Positions 24,481 through 36,705 of a DNA stretch of 64,000 bases are shown piece after piece. The translations under genes and the position numbers were made by a program. Within the stretch, counting starts at the first letter, position 1. Each line of letters opens with the position of its first letter. This DNA comes from Amphiduros pacificus (taxonomy: Eukaryota; Annelida; Polychaeta; Phyllodocida; Hesionidae): NCBI GenBank assembly GCA_949316495.1, contig OX439002.1:48328531-48392530 (forward strand), written 5' to 3'. The notes below the pieces were generated by a model. That model searched no databases, was not told the DNA's origin, and saw only the letters and a list, made by a program, of their open reading frames with translations.

Positions 24481-27400
24481 AGCACCCCCTTGTTAAAACA
24501 CTGTATGTGAGAGGGTGAAGTTATATTTCCATGTACTGCTGTGCTGGTATGATCTATTTTTAGTTATTAGAACAGCAAACAAAATATGAGGGAAATTGAA
24601 AAACAAACAAGTAATATGAACATGATCATCAAACCAAAAATTCAGCCAATAAAACCACCTCCGCCCCCCCTCCCCCAAAAAAATTAAAAAACTAACAAAA
24701 AAATATGCTAACTCTGAGGTGAGAAAGATGTCTGCTGATATGATTTCATCATATACATAATATTGCACATTTACCCCATCATAAGTACATACACATCTGA
24801 CCTCATATATCATATGCATGAAGAAGCAAATGATACCTTGGTAAAGGTGGGCACAAAACATGTCCAACTAGATGCATGAGTATGCCGAGGAATTATTCCA
24901 TATGGCTGCGCCACATCATACATTGTCAAATGACAAATTGTGCGATAATGTCAAGGTAGCATCCCTACCTTCTATCACTCGTATGATCCATCATACCAAA
25001 TGATCACTCCAATTATGCAGATGAAAAGCCATCCTCGTCTCAAAACACACATGACAAATTTATCACATGTTGCCATTGGCAACCAAACAATAAGTGTCGT
25101 CAAGGTGATGGATAATGGGTTGCCAGGCAGGTAATATTCATAGGTGTGTATTTGTGTTTGGAGACATCTTATACTTTGGGGGAATGATGACATATCAGCG
25201 TTGTTGGTTATTTTTGTCATGGTTTCTTTACACGATCATCTTTACTGTCACGGCTCAAATTGTAATATTTCATCAGAGTTTATTCCCTTTTCATTCATAA
25301 ACATTTCAAATGTTTCTCTATTACTGCATCAAGAACATCACTTCAGTTTTAGTATCAAACTATTACCGTGCGTCAATGATTGAAACAGTTGAAGTTTTAG
25401 TAGTCTCCTCTTAGGGGTCTCATGTATATTGAACACAGAGATCAGAACTGATTAGACCCAGTCCTAGGCTGCCTGCTCTGGCCCTATGCTGCCTGCAGTA
25501 ATTCAGGTCCAGCTCAGGTGGCTCATATGCCACTAGGTCCTAACATCATTTGTCCAACAACACCTCACAGCCTTGCTACCAGTCGGCTGACATATCTCAA
25601 ATGGAAAACTATGATAAACTTGCCATTTCTGCAATAAAACCTGTCCAATCGGAGGACCTTTGTATCCCTGTTGTCTGCTTGGACAATGGGATGTGTATTT
25701 CCTGTGATGACCGTGTTAAGATTTGCACAAGTGCAATGGCCTGTCTGTAGGTGGGTGGACGTCAGCAGCCGGGAGTCTACGTGAGAAAAATGGGAAGCAG
25801 GCATCAGGCAGACAAAGTCGCCATTAGATGGCCAGTTGTGAGAGCCATGCTTCACCTGCCAGATCCCAGAGCTCTCAGTCGCCATGTCACGGAGACACGC
25901 CATAAATCTACTGCATTCTGGGATATCTATTGCATTTTGGGATGCATGGCTGATCTCAGTGGTGCCGTAATGCCTCGGCGGCAGTGTTTGTAGATGTTTG
26001 TAGTCGCCACTGACTGTCAGGCCGTGGACATTATTCGCTAGATCAGTTGCACGATGACTTTGACGTCAAAGCACCTTTGTACACGACTGGGCCCAACACT
26101 GATGGCACTTCCCCAACTCAAAGACACAAAAAAGGTTAACCTAACAGGCGTTTTTTCTTACCAGTCAGCATGTTTTCAGCTGTTAGTGTAAACAATGCAA
26201 TTAGGAACATTTAAAAGTTTTTGCCCCGCGGAGGATGAGCAGACAATTACTCAAGGTGACAAGCCTTAAGTCCACGGAGGTACTGCAGGTAGTAGCCTCT
26301 TTCTGGCTACCTGCCCTGCAGCACCAAGCCTCTTTCTGACTACCTGACCATAGCAGCCTCATTCTGGATTTGTCAGGGGGTGCGGGGCATAGCAATGTTG
26401 TAATGAATAACGACATCTCGTGCGAGCGAGACGCTCCCAACACCGCCACAACAAATGACCTAATTTGGACATAATTTTGCAGAAACGATTCTGTTCACGG
26501 CAAAAGCCATTTACCTGACGGGGGCCTGTGTCAGGCGAGATGGAACAAGCTTTGCTGGCTGTGACAAATACAGCAACTCATGTTTAGTCGCTGCTAGGCC
26601 CGTAATAGCGACCATCGATTACTCCAATGAGTATACCTAGCCTGCAGGCTTACTCTCCCCTCCTATAACATCCCAGGCTCCACCGCCATGATAATGCCGC
26701 CTGAATTGATGATATCCCTGCCATTTATGCAACCAAAAAATATGATAGACCTGCAATTATGCAATAAATTGCAGTGCGGATCATATCGTGGTGTGTTTTT
26801 CTCGTCAGCTCATTATGCGATGATACATGACGAGAGACGGGTAATAATCTTGCCATCCCTCCCATGTGTGCATCACAATTAACTCAAAACAAGATCTTAA
26901 TTCATTTAATTTCTGGCGATCATTTTGGTCCCCGAATCTGTGCACTTGGTGCCCCAGTAATATTTACTACATCATTTGGGGATACCTTGCCTAACCGGAT
27001 TTCTTCCCGTTGAATTCCTGCAGTCACTATCTATTAATACTCTCCCTACGTCTTATTGATCTTTTCCGTGAGTTGCGCCAAGCAAAAAATAGCGTCCGCC
27101 ACCAAGGAATTGCTTGTAAGTGAAAGACATTAAGGCTTCTCTTTTGATAATTAAACAATTAATAACATGCATAATGAATGAAATAGCCCAAGTTTATTGA
27201 AAATGTGTCTTAGCTGAAATGCCTCTTTTGAAATGAGGGCCCTTGTGATTTCAATGTAGTGTTATAATTTGCATTGTTCTATTACGCTGCTGTTGGTTTA
27301 TATTCTTCTGGGAAAAATATCTTGGGCAGACAAAGCTTGGAGCGGAAGAAAAATGATTATAATCGCACTGACTCCTTAATCTAAAATCACATATTTGAAT

Positions 27401-30400
27401 AAAATATCCAATTTGATCAACCATTCTCTTGCAAATGTCTAAACAAGACCTTGGAATTTTTTGGCGGGTCTCCTATCCTGGAATGAGTACTTTTGCGGAG
27501 GTACTATATTGAAGCATGTAACCCGTCTAGCGCCATGGTAACCAACCTCAGGTAGACAGAGAGACTGGGACTTAATGTCAAAATGCACTCTCCAGGTAGA
27601 CAAACTACAACAGCACATCAACATCAACTGTTTCATGGAGAGCGACAACTGGCCACTTGTGTGTAAGCCCATTTTGACATTATCTCCAATTTTGCTGACT
27701 ACGACACCCAAGTGGCTGTCGCTTTTGCTGATAACCTTTGACCACTCTTTGCAGTCAGTGCACTGATAAAGGCTGGCAAACTTTCTTGTACACCTTTATG
27801 GTTTACCTCCATCCTGATACATATCATCAACCTCCAATACTTCAGCAAGGGCAAGTCAAGCAATAAACTATTCTATTCTCATTTCCATGCCATGAATTAT
27901 ACATGGATGGCCATCATAGAAACATGCTGATTGCAACATACTGTACACTTACTACCAACCATAATACAATAATACATAGTGTGATATTTGAGCAATATCA
28001 TTTCGTGATTATATGTTCGGCATGAAAAGCTTTTTTATTTCCACCTAACCAGGTGTGAAAAACTTCAAGCTGATTATCTTTCCTTCCATGTTACCAGCCT
28101 TGGCAATGCATTTGCTCAAATCTGTCGCCATCCCACACGACTTTTTCACATTCTCACGTTCTTGGCCCTGTATTTTGCGATTGTGCCTTTGCTACAGAGG
28201 TATCTCATGAAACCATATTGCTGATTAGCATAACTAGCAGGTATCAAATTTGCATCCCCAATTGCTTTCATCAAGGATTTGGTCACAATGTACCAACAGA
28301 AATGGCAAAAAACTACTTCCGTACACAAGGCGAATGATATTTACCGCCTGAGAGGGGCATTAGCAGTGGTAGTGGGGCGCCCGCCACTGGGCCCTACCTT
28401 GTGATCCCGCCAATTTGGCCCTCATTATGGGCCCACTTGCCAGATTGTGAACATGTGAAAAATGGCGGGAACACATGTCCCCCAAATCGGCAGTCTGGAT
28501 AAAGGTGTGACTGACTCAAAATGGTAGGCGCATGGCAAGAACCTCGTGAGAATGACAAATTAGCCACAACTCCATGGCCTAAGATTGTCTATTATGGACC
28601 TGTCGCATGACCTTCGTGATTTGATTCCGTGGAAATTTCAGGTATTCCAGTCACCTGACATGATTTTTATATGGCACCATTCTTTGATTCTCACCTTTAT
28701 TTTGCTGTCGTGAGAGAAAATTACAACTTTCTTTGTCTGCGATATTTTCCTCTCATGAATAAGAATTGCGGGGATTGTGCTCCTAATGATAGTACCTACC
28801 TTTGCCGTCTATTTAATGTCACCTTTTTATCACCGAGCCAAATGCAAATGAACATAATTTCAAACAATGGCAAAGTCGATCATCTCTCCTTCGTATTAAT
28901 TTATATGACATTTTTGACACTTCTTTTGAAAAGCTGCAGGTTAAATTTCTGATGAAATCTCAATCTTTATATCCCAAACACCTGTACTTTGCCACATCGT
29001 CGATGATTTATCATCCAAAAATTATACTTTAGTAGGAATAACAAAAACCATAACACACTGTCGAGTTTTCTTGTCCCACATGTCATTACCTTCACCAGAT
29101 ACTTAATGCTTTCCTTATTACCCCACTTACAGTTATTCACATTATATTTAATTACCCCCCAAAAATGAGATGAAAAACCATTAACCGGTAAAGTACCTGA
29201 AAAATAGCCAATTTTGGAGAAACTTTGTGACACCAGGTACCCAGTGCCTACTTTGTCCAATAAGCTAATTATCTGGGTTATATCCAATTATGTACAAATA
29301 TTTCCTGCCCCCATTTTACATAAGAAAGCGCGTGGACACTCGGTGGCACACAGACCATGAGTACTGAATGGCCGCTGCAGATGCTGATCCCCTATTAAGA
29401 TGCCTAATCCCATCCTGGTCATCTCATTTCAGCAATTACGCCCAGTTGCAACATGCCCATATCAGGACATTAAGATGGCGACCCGGCCCAATGACCTGCT
29501 TCTATCATATTGAATTAAACATTTGTCCTCCACAATTAAGGCCCTACCTGGCTTTTGGCGAACATTTGGCCCAAGGTACCCAGGCGCAGAATGAAAACAT
29601 TAACCCGGCAGACACAGGATTAGATGCAAATTTCATATCTATAATTAGATTGTGAGTCCAGATGGTTAATATTTTGTTGCAGGTTTTCCCTTGTTACCTT
29701 AGGGAGGGACAATGCCAACTTGGCGTTATGGTTAAACCTGACAGCTCTGGCCTTGCTCAATTTTATTAATGATCATCACACCGAAAAGTAAACCACTGCA
29801 CTACAATAAGGATGAATCACTTCTCTACCTCCTCTGATGAAGAGCTCCGCAGAATACATAGCCATATTCCATTTTTGCCCACCCATGCATAATTCATAAA
29901 TCACCTCCTTTCAGAACTACTATAATATCACAAATTACCATATACGTCTCGCTATGAAAATTCCAAAATGCAAATTGCCAACATGAAGGTATGAAATCGG
30001 CTACATATTTAATGTAAACATTTTGATATGAGGATGATAAGTCTTCGCCTCCATCCATATGAATATGCCAACTCCACCGGCTCAATCTCTTGTATCAATA
30101 CATGATTATACCAGTAAATCAGCAATTTCTGATGTGAATTTTGCTGCCTGCTGCCCTAGAATTACCTGTAATGGTGGATGGTGGTAGCTGGTACATTATA
30201 TCAATATGAAATATGACATTCAAACATTTCTGAAATCAATCATATACTTTATTGAGTCATTTTATTTGACTGAATTAAAACCCATATTTACATTTTGGCT
30301 CATTTCTAATATTTTCAATATTTCTCGAAAAAGATATTTCCCTTTCTTTTAATTTTTTTTATGCCCACATAATCATTGTCACTCCCATCTTTTGATTTTC

Positions 30401-30784
30401 CCACCTTCTAGCCAATATCTGGCTGATAACACAGTCAAATAAAGTGAAAACTATTTAGCTTAAATTACTTCAAGTTTGTTAAAGTTTACGTGTTTAGAAA
30501 GCTTTTAAAAGGAGACAGATACTATTTATGAAAGATGCTACAAGTGCAAAGATATATGAGAAATAGAAGCAGACACTAGAACTGCAAACAGCAAACTACA
30601 AAATACACAGTGCATAAAAGGCATCAGCGCTACTTGTGTTGTTATTGATAAAACCAGAAATGGCTATGGTGATTACCAATGCACAAACCAAGGCAAACCA
30701 CTGAGATATGGATAGACATTTGTATAGAGGCACTTTTCTGCTCTACCGTCCTGGCTCATCATGCACAGAAGGGGCCCTACTAAC
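24481..30784 (-). other. 5' part of the 24.6-kb intron, enhancer-like blocks
   Basis: No gene recognised. The stretch 26880-27400 is rich in TAATTA, CAATTA and ATAATT cores with unique flanks. A similar texture covers parts of 26030-26700 and 28330-29900. A short degenerate repeat (AGCCTCTTTCTGRCTACCTG) occurs near 26294-26370. A palindromic X-box variant with one spacer base lies at 25069-25083. The intron starts with GTTAGT at 30784. Confidence 0.55.
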
Positions 30785-30961
30785 CATTATTGTTGTCGTG
30801 AGGGGCTGAATTATCCTCTTGGTCGCTGACTGGTTCGGGAAAGATGACTGCTGTGTCGCTGCGATTCATCAACTCCTGAATCCTGTCCTCCTCACTGAAA
30901 CCATGCTCCTGGATTTGGTTGGTGTGGTAACCGTTCTTCATGTTGTCATGGTAACCATTCT
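30785..30961 (-). CDS. ZEB: ZEB/zfh1 exon with conserved RSDTAVIFPEP motif
   Basis: A 177-nt exon, phase 1 at both ends. The 3' border G|GTTAGT is clear. The 5' border GATGCAG|AG is chosen because it is the only nearby AG that joins the preceding phase-1 exon without a stop. It encodes ENGYHDNMKNGYHTN followed by IQELMNRSDTAVIFPEPVSDQED. The last part matches the vertebrate ZEB sequence EEYLQRSDTAIIYPEAPEE and is the best evidence that these small exons belong to the gene. The beginning is an 8-residue (24-nt) repeat, NGYHDNMK/NGYHTNQI, and a third, diverged copy, NGLHIDAE, continues upstream across the chosen acceptor. The exon start is therefore less certain than the end. The exon lies 446 nt from the preceding exon and 24.6 kb from the zinc-finger exon. 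Confidence 0.85.
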
Positions 30962-31407
30962 CTGCATCAATGTGTAAACCATTGATTTTTAGCACCTAGT
31001 CCTGTACCTTCTAATTTTTTTTCAGCAAAAAGCCTAAGAGTCCTCTAAGCCACAATAATTTCATTGATGATTGTCTTGCTGACGACAATTCCTCAGCTAA
31101 TGCTTCGATGAATGTGAAATAATCTAAACGCCATTCATGCAAATTTAATTTCATTATCTTCTAATATCTGTTTATTCTACTCTTTGTGATGTGCTTTTAG
31201 ATGTCTGTGATTCTTCTATGTAAAGTCACTTTCTATTCTTTGCATGATGGTAACCATAGCAACTTTGTCCATCCATAAAACTTAAATCATTAGAAACAGC
31301 AAAAAACACCACAGTTGCAACAAAACTAGAGCAGCACTCACATTAGCAGTGTAAAATACCAAATGTATAAAATTAACATTAAGCAATTATTTTTCACACA
31401 TTCTCAC
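30962..31407 (-). other. ZEB intron, 446 nt
   Basis: Intron with donor GTGAGA and acceptor GATGCAG, between the two acidic exons. It contains an X-box-like sequence at 31250-31263. Its acceptor end continues the 24-nt repeat of the following exon. Confidence 0.75.
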
Positions 31408-31638
31408 CTTCTTTTTTATTCTCTTCCAAGTCATCTTTTGCTACACTACTTTCTTCGGGACTATTTACTATAGTTGAAGCTTGCGAATTAGTGTCTTGGT
31501 TCATGTCAGTTTGGTTGTTTGTTTCATCTTTGTTGTCATGGCAACTATCTACATCGGACTGAGTAGAAGATTCTGGTTGTGTGTCAGAGTCGCCATCTAG
31601 TGTTGTGTCTTGGTCTTCTGTTCCAGGTTCTCCTTCAA
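31408..31638 (-). CDS. ZEB: ZEB/zfh1 N-terminal acidic Ser/Thr-rich exon
   Basis: A 231-nt open exon with acceptor TGTCCTTTCAG and donor AAG|GTGAGA, in phase 1 at both ends. It starts VEGEPGTEDQDTTLDGDSDTQ and continues with a Gln-, Asn-, Ser- and Asp-rich stretch ending EENKKE(G). Composition matches the poorly conserved acidic N-terminal region of ZEB proteins between the basic first exon and the first zinc fingers. No fold is recognised; the region is probably disordered. The codons for SCHDN lie on a 14-nt sequence that also matches the RFX X-box (31532-31545), see findings. Assignment rests on the open frame, splice sites, phase agreement on both sides and position. Confidence 0.8.
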
Positions 31639-34600
31639 CTGAAAGGACACAAATTTTAACAATTGTCATAATAGAAATGTACTTTTATGCTACATTACCA
31701 AATATTGCACAGATACTTTATATGTGTGATGGTCGACCTTTGCTGTAGAACCTCAAGAACAGAATTAATGGGGTAAATAAATGGTTTAATCCATAATTCA
31801 CTTAATGAATATCCTGATCTGTAAGTGCACCATCAAGTTTGAGTTAATCATCATTCCATGTGTCCACCCTCCATGCAAGACATCAGTGTGATCCACACCC
31901 TTATTTCCCAATCTCCAGTCACACCTCATCACACCTTTGTACCCGACTTCCCAACACCCCGCCAGATCCCCCCATCCTATCTCTGTCTCTAAACACTCCC
32001 CACTCTGGGCAATGGACACCATTTCACACATTGCTTGTGATTTATCGTTGCCAAATTCCCAATACGCTCCACCGAGTCTGGCAGTAACGCACATTGTCTC
32101 TACCGAGGTATTACCTAAATTGTTTCTCATGATTAAAACGTACATCCCGCACATTAAATTTGGAGTCGCACACATCCACGAGATTGGGACAGCAAATCTG
32201 GGGTAATTAACTCTGAACCTTGGTCATTATTTAGAACCCTTGACTTAGGTGTGCATTCTGGGATATCAATTATGGGATGTTATTTAATGGGACTGAAGGT
32301 AAAGGCGTCTTTTGGGCGAGATCGGAGTGGAGGGGCCGACTAAAGGCTGCTAGTTGTTGTGTACAGACAGGGCAAAAGGGTAACACAGAAAGGTACACAA
32401 GCAAAATGTGTGTGATTTGTTATTACAAATGTCAACAGTATTTGCCCAAGGTGGCCCCCCTTGACTTATGCCTGCCCGGAACAAGCAATACATGAGAATG
32501 AAGCTCCTTCACTCCAAAACAGACACATATCAACCAACTAAAACTTACAAGTATCTTTCAACAAAACCATATTCATTTCTGAAATATCTAATGAATCAAC
32601 CAGATTTATTTTACATACTAGATTGCTCTATCATCCAACATAACCTTTTTCCCTGACAGATCACTCCAGTCTTTTTCTGATCCTTTAAACAAACGCACAC
32701 CGGATTCTGCACGCTACATCCACTCAGGCAATCTATACCTTTCACACCTTAAAGTAGATGTAGACTTAAATCACATTGGATGAAACTGTGATAGGAAAAT
32801 GAGGAGATGATTCAGCTGTGCCTATCTACCCTGCGTGGTATCTGAGGGGATCACAAGAATGACACACATCTTTGGGCCCATAATAGTCTCACCCATTTGA
32901 CTAATATCCAGTAAATCCTCTGTATGATGACCTCATTAGTCAAAGACACACAAAATTAATATCCTTCTTCACAATTGATAAAGTTATATTGCTGTTTTAT
33001 CAAAAACAGAAATCACTTTTTAATACATCATTTTATCTCTAACATAAGAGAGCTTTAATTCTGATTGCCATAACAGTTCTGTAATTATAATAGAAACATT
33101 AAAGTGCGCTTTTAATCTAATGTTGCAGGCTGAATACAAAGAATAGCATGATGATTGTCAATAAATATTCTCCTTCAACTGAAAAGTACAGTTTAAAACG
33201 GCCTTTCTGTGCAAGAATGAAAACATAAGTTGAAACCAATATGGAAGTATGTCTCATCTTTTACTTTGACAAACTTACATCCTGTTTCATAAAGTGAGAA
33301 CCATTTCCTTCTAGTCAGGTAGCTGCTATTCACATTTCAAAGAAGAGTGACATTTAAACATCAAGAATTTTAGTTATGAGGGCATCTGCCTAAAGGGGGT
33401 TGAGAAATGGCTGTCAAGCCGTGGGATAGGATGGGTTGTCAAGGTGATATCAGTGTCAAATGGCACGATTTACCTTGAAAAACTAGGATGCGAATTCACT
33501 GAGGTTTCAAAACATCAAAATTTTTCTTGGAAAGCAAAAAGTAAAATAATGTTTCCGTTGGCCTGACACTCTGTCATAGTTTTGATTATGCAACTCATGA
33601 CTTGTTTTTTTATATCAAAACTTGCAACTCTATGCTCTCCAATATGCAGACAAAACATCAAAAACCGGAAATGATAATTTGAACATCATGATTTCCTTGT
33701 TTATGGAGCTCACATTTTGTCATGAACTGTCCTGTTTTAGATTTATGAATGTTTTTGATTTCACCAAATCTTAGTGAATATTTTTTCCATTTTAAGGAAA
33801 TAAAAGAGAAAGATGGTGTTTTTAACATTCAAATTTCCAGCGATGAGAAGGTGCCCTGTTTGTATACATACACTCCCAAGGTGTGGACCCTGAGTCACCC
33901 TGCAAGAATGCATGCATGCTTCTTGCATTAGCTAAATTTGTGAGACATGTGGCATGGAGGGTAGGGTACCAGGTGACAGTTGCGCCCCCTTCAGGTAGCG
34001 TCAGGTGGGGCAGGGGGCCACAGGGGCGTGGGAGAGCACAAGACAGGACAGAAATAGGTGGCAGCCATCTTCTTTGTCTCACACCAGCACCTGTTCTATG
34101 ACTATACCCCTTAAATATGTTTATTTTTTCACCACAATTCACTTGCTATGTATCTTATTTTTATGTACCGTTGCAAAAACTCGATCAAATAGTACTAATC
34201 TTTGATGTTTATGTTCGCAAACATATTATGACTTGTGTTTCCACACATACACTTTTTGACCTTGTTTTGGCAGCACATTATGTTTTACTACACTCATGCC
34301 TGTTATGTGGAACATGTTATCACAAACAATCCAGGTTAAAATCATATTTGATGTACAGTATTTTGCGGTCACAGTAAATTATTGAAGCCCTTTACAGATC
34401 AACAAAATGTCCATACGGGCTTGACCTACAACTTCTAAAATAACGCTTGATTGCATTATGATGCGCAGATTAACATTTGGATCCACATTCTGACATTCTT
34501 TTAATCTTAGCTGAGTGTCTTTTCTGCCTGTAAATAGATTATGTCCAAGCCATTTTGCTTCTGCCAATTACCACCTATCCTACCTTTGGCCATTCACTAC

Positions 34601-36417
34601 TTTCCACATACACTATCCTATTACACACCTACCACACTATTAATCTCACTTTCGATGAAAAATTAATGCAAATATTAGACTTGTGCTAATATCCCTTTCA
34701 TTTGTGACCTGCTTGCAAATGACCTTGCCTCTACCATTTGCGATGTGTCACCCTTTAACTTTGTGCTAAGGTGGCATCCCGTCACCTTGGCAGCAAGGTT
34801 CCTTAGGACATTGACAACCCAATAAAGTCCACAAGCCATTCATTTTAATAACTTGGACAGGATCAAAGGTGCTGCTGTGAAATTGGTGTCATCATCAAAA
34901 GTGCTTTTATGTTTGCCCCATGTGAGTGTATCCAGGGTAGATGTCTTTATTAAAGCCGTGGTGTGTACCTTAACCAGACCAGCTCATCCCGGGCCTCTTT
35001 GTGAATCCCCCCTCCATCACCTGCCCCACACAAGCTGCTGCTCAACCAGGGAGGGATAATCAAACAATATACCCATATAACAATCTACAACTTTTCCAAG
35101 TAAAAATTCATCATAAAATGCAAGCTCATTGACACAATTTCCAGAATCTAACATTTGAACTGCAGAGGTCTTTATGAAGAAATGACTTTTGGTTTTGTAG
35201 TGTTATTTCAGTGCATCTATTTTCCCTCCCACCTATATATGTAGGACATGGATACCCAGGTCAACCTGTCATCTTAACATTCAGCAGGCTCTCTTGCACC
35301 GTCTCCATGTGTCTTTAATATCTAATCTCATCCCTTTATCACCAGCTCCTCCATCCATGTCGCCACGGCAACCCCTTCCCACACACCTTTCCCATTGGCA
35401 CACATTTCTGAGACACTCCATTTTACTTCACAGAGCACAAACTCCTCCCTTGACACCTTCCCTGCTTTTACTGGGGCAAAACTCTCATTTGACACCACTT
35501 TCCTCTGAAATGGTTTGAAAGTTTTATAAAACATTGCTTATGTCTGTGTCAAGGGCGCAAACTTTGTTGTCCTTATAAAATTTATCTCAAACAGACACAG
35601 GCAGGTGAAGTGAGGTCCTTGGGATCAGTCACATGGTCTCTTTCCAGCTCCACTTTGATAACACCCTCACATAAAATACTTGAGTAACATCAAATTCTCA
35701 TTACCTCCTACTATCCCAGTGGCAAAGGTCTCAAATATGAGGTAAACCTTTTGCCTACCTGCCTGAGAACTACTCTAAACAAGGTTTTATACCAATTCAT
35801 ATCGGAGAGAGAAAAAAAAACCCAAAAAGGTCCTTTGGCAGACAACACAGTTTTCAAATAAATAAATTCAATTTGAGTTTCTTTAACCTCCTTGTTTATG
35901 TTGGAGTTGTGTAATTGGGATGCAATATTCTTGTTAACATTCCCCTCTCCTTTGATCTGGCAATTTGAATTATTTTCAATGTGAGTTGCCATAGTAACCA
36001 ATTATGTTGGAGCAGTGCAGTGACGGTAACCAAATTAACCTGTATGGGTGGGTCCGGGGCATTCTGACAAGTAACTGCAAATTCTAATGTCTGGGATGGA
36101 TAAGAGCTCATTAACCTTACTCATAACATGGTCACACTATGTGACAGTCACAGGTTAACTTTAAAGTCTTGAGGCATTATTCTAAAATGTATCAACTGAC
36201 AGGGTGCCACATATGAACTCTGTCCACTCCATCCCATCACAGACCTTGGCCAAAGTCTCAATGAACTGCCACCTGACTGGCTCCAGGCAGCTCAATGCTT
36301 GGTGTTGGTGTCATTTTGTGTCACCAAATTAAATGATATCATGTAAAATTGGTGTCAAACTTTTAATAATTTATCTAATCATTCAATTTTGGAGCTTATT
36401 GTTTCTATCCTTAGTAG
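31639..36417 (-). other. 3' part of the 27.4-kb ZEB intron
   Basis: Intronic DNA with no gene recognised. It is mostly unique and AT-rich, with a more complex block at 31850-32470. An X-box-like sequence lies at 35985-35998. Open frames here are short and without recognisable domains. Confidence 0.65.
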
Positions 36418-36705
36418 ATTATTGTGTTCATCTTATCCCAGACTAGTATCTCATTGTGTCCATCCCTACCCTGACTAGTAACTCATTGTGTCTATCCCTG
36501 CCCTGACTAGTAACTCATTGTGTCTATCCCTGCCCTGACTAGTAACTCATTGTGTCTATCCCTGCCCTGACTAGTAACTCATTGTGTCCATCCCTGCCCT
36601 GACTAGTAACTCATTGTGTCCATCCCTACCCTGACTAGTAACTCATTGTGTCCATCCCTACCCTGACTAGTATCTCATTGTGTTCATCTTGTGCAAGATT
36701 CATAC
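36418..36705 (+). repeat. 32-nt minisatellite
   Basis: The unit starts CTCATTGTGTCYATCCCT and ends GACTAGTAA. Seven full copies start at 36450, 36482, 36514, 36546, 36578, 36610 and 36642, with a diverged copy on each side. Copies differ mainly at C/T and A/G positions. Confidence 0.96.
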
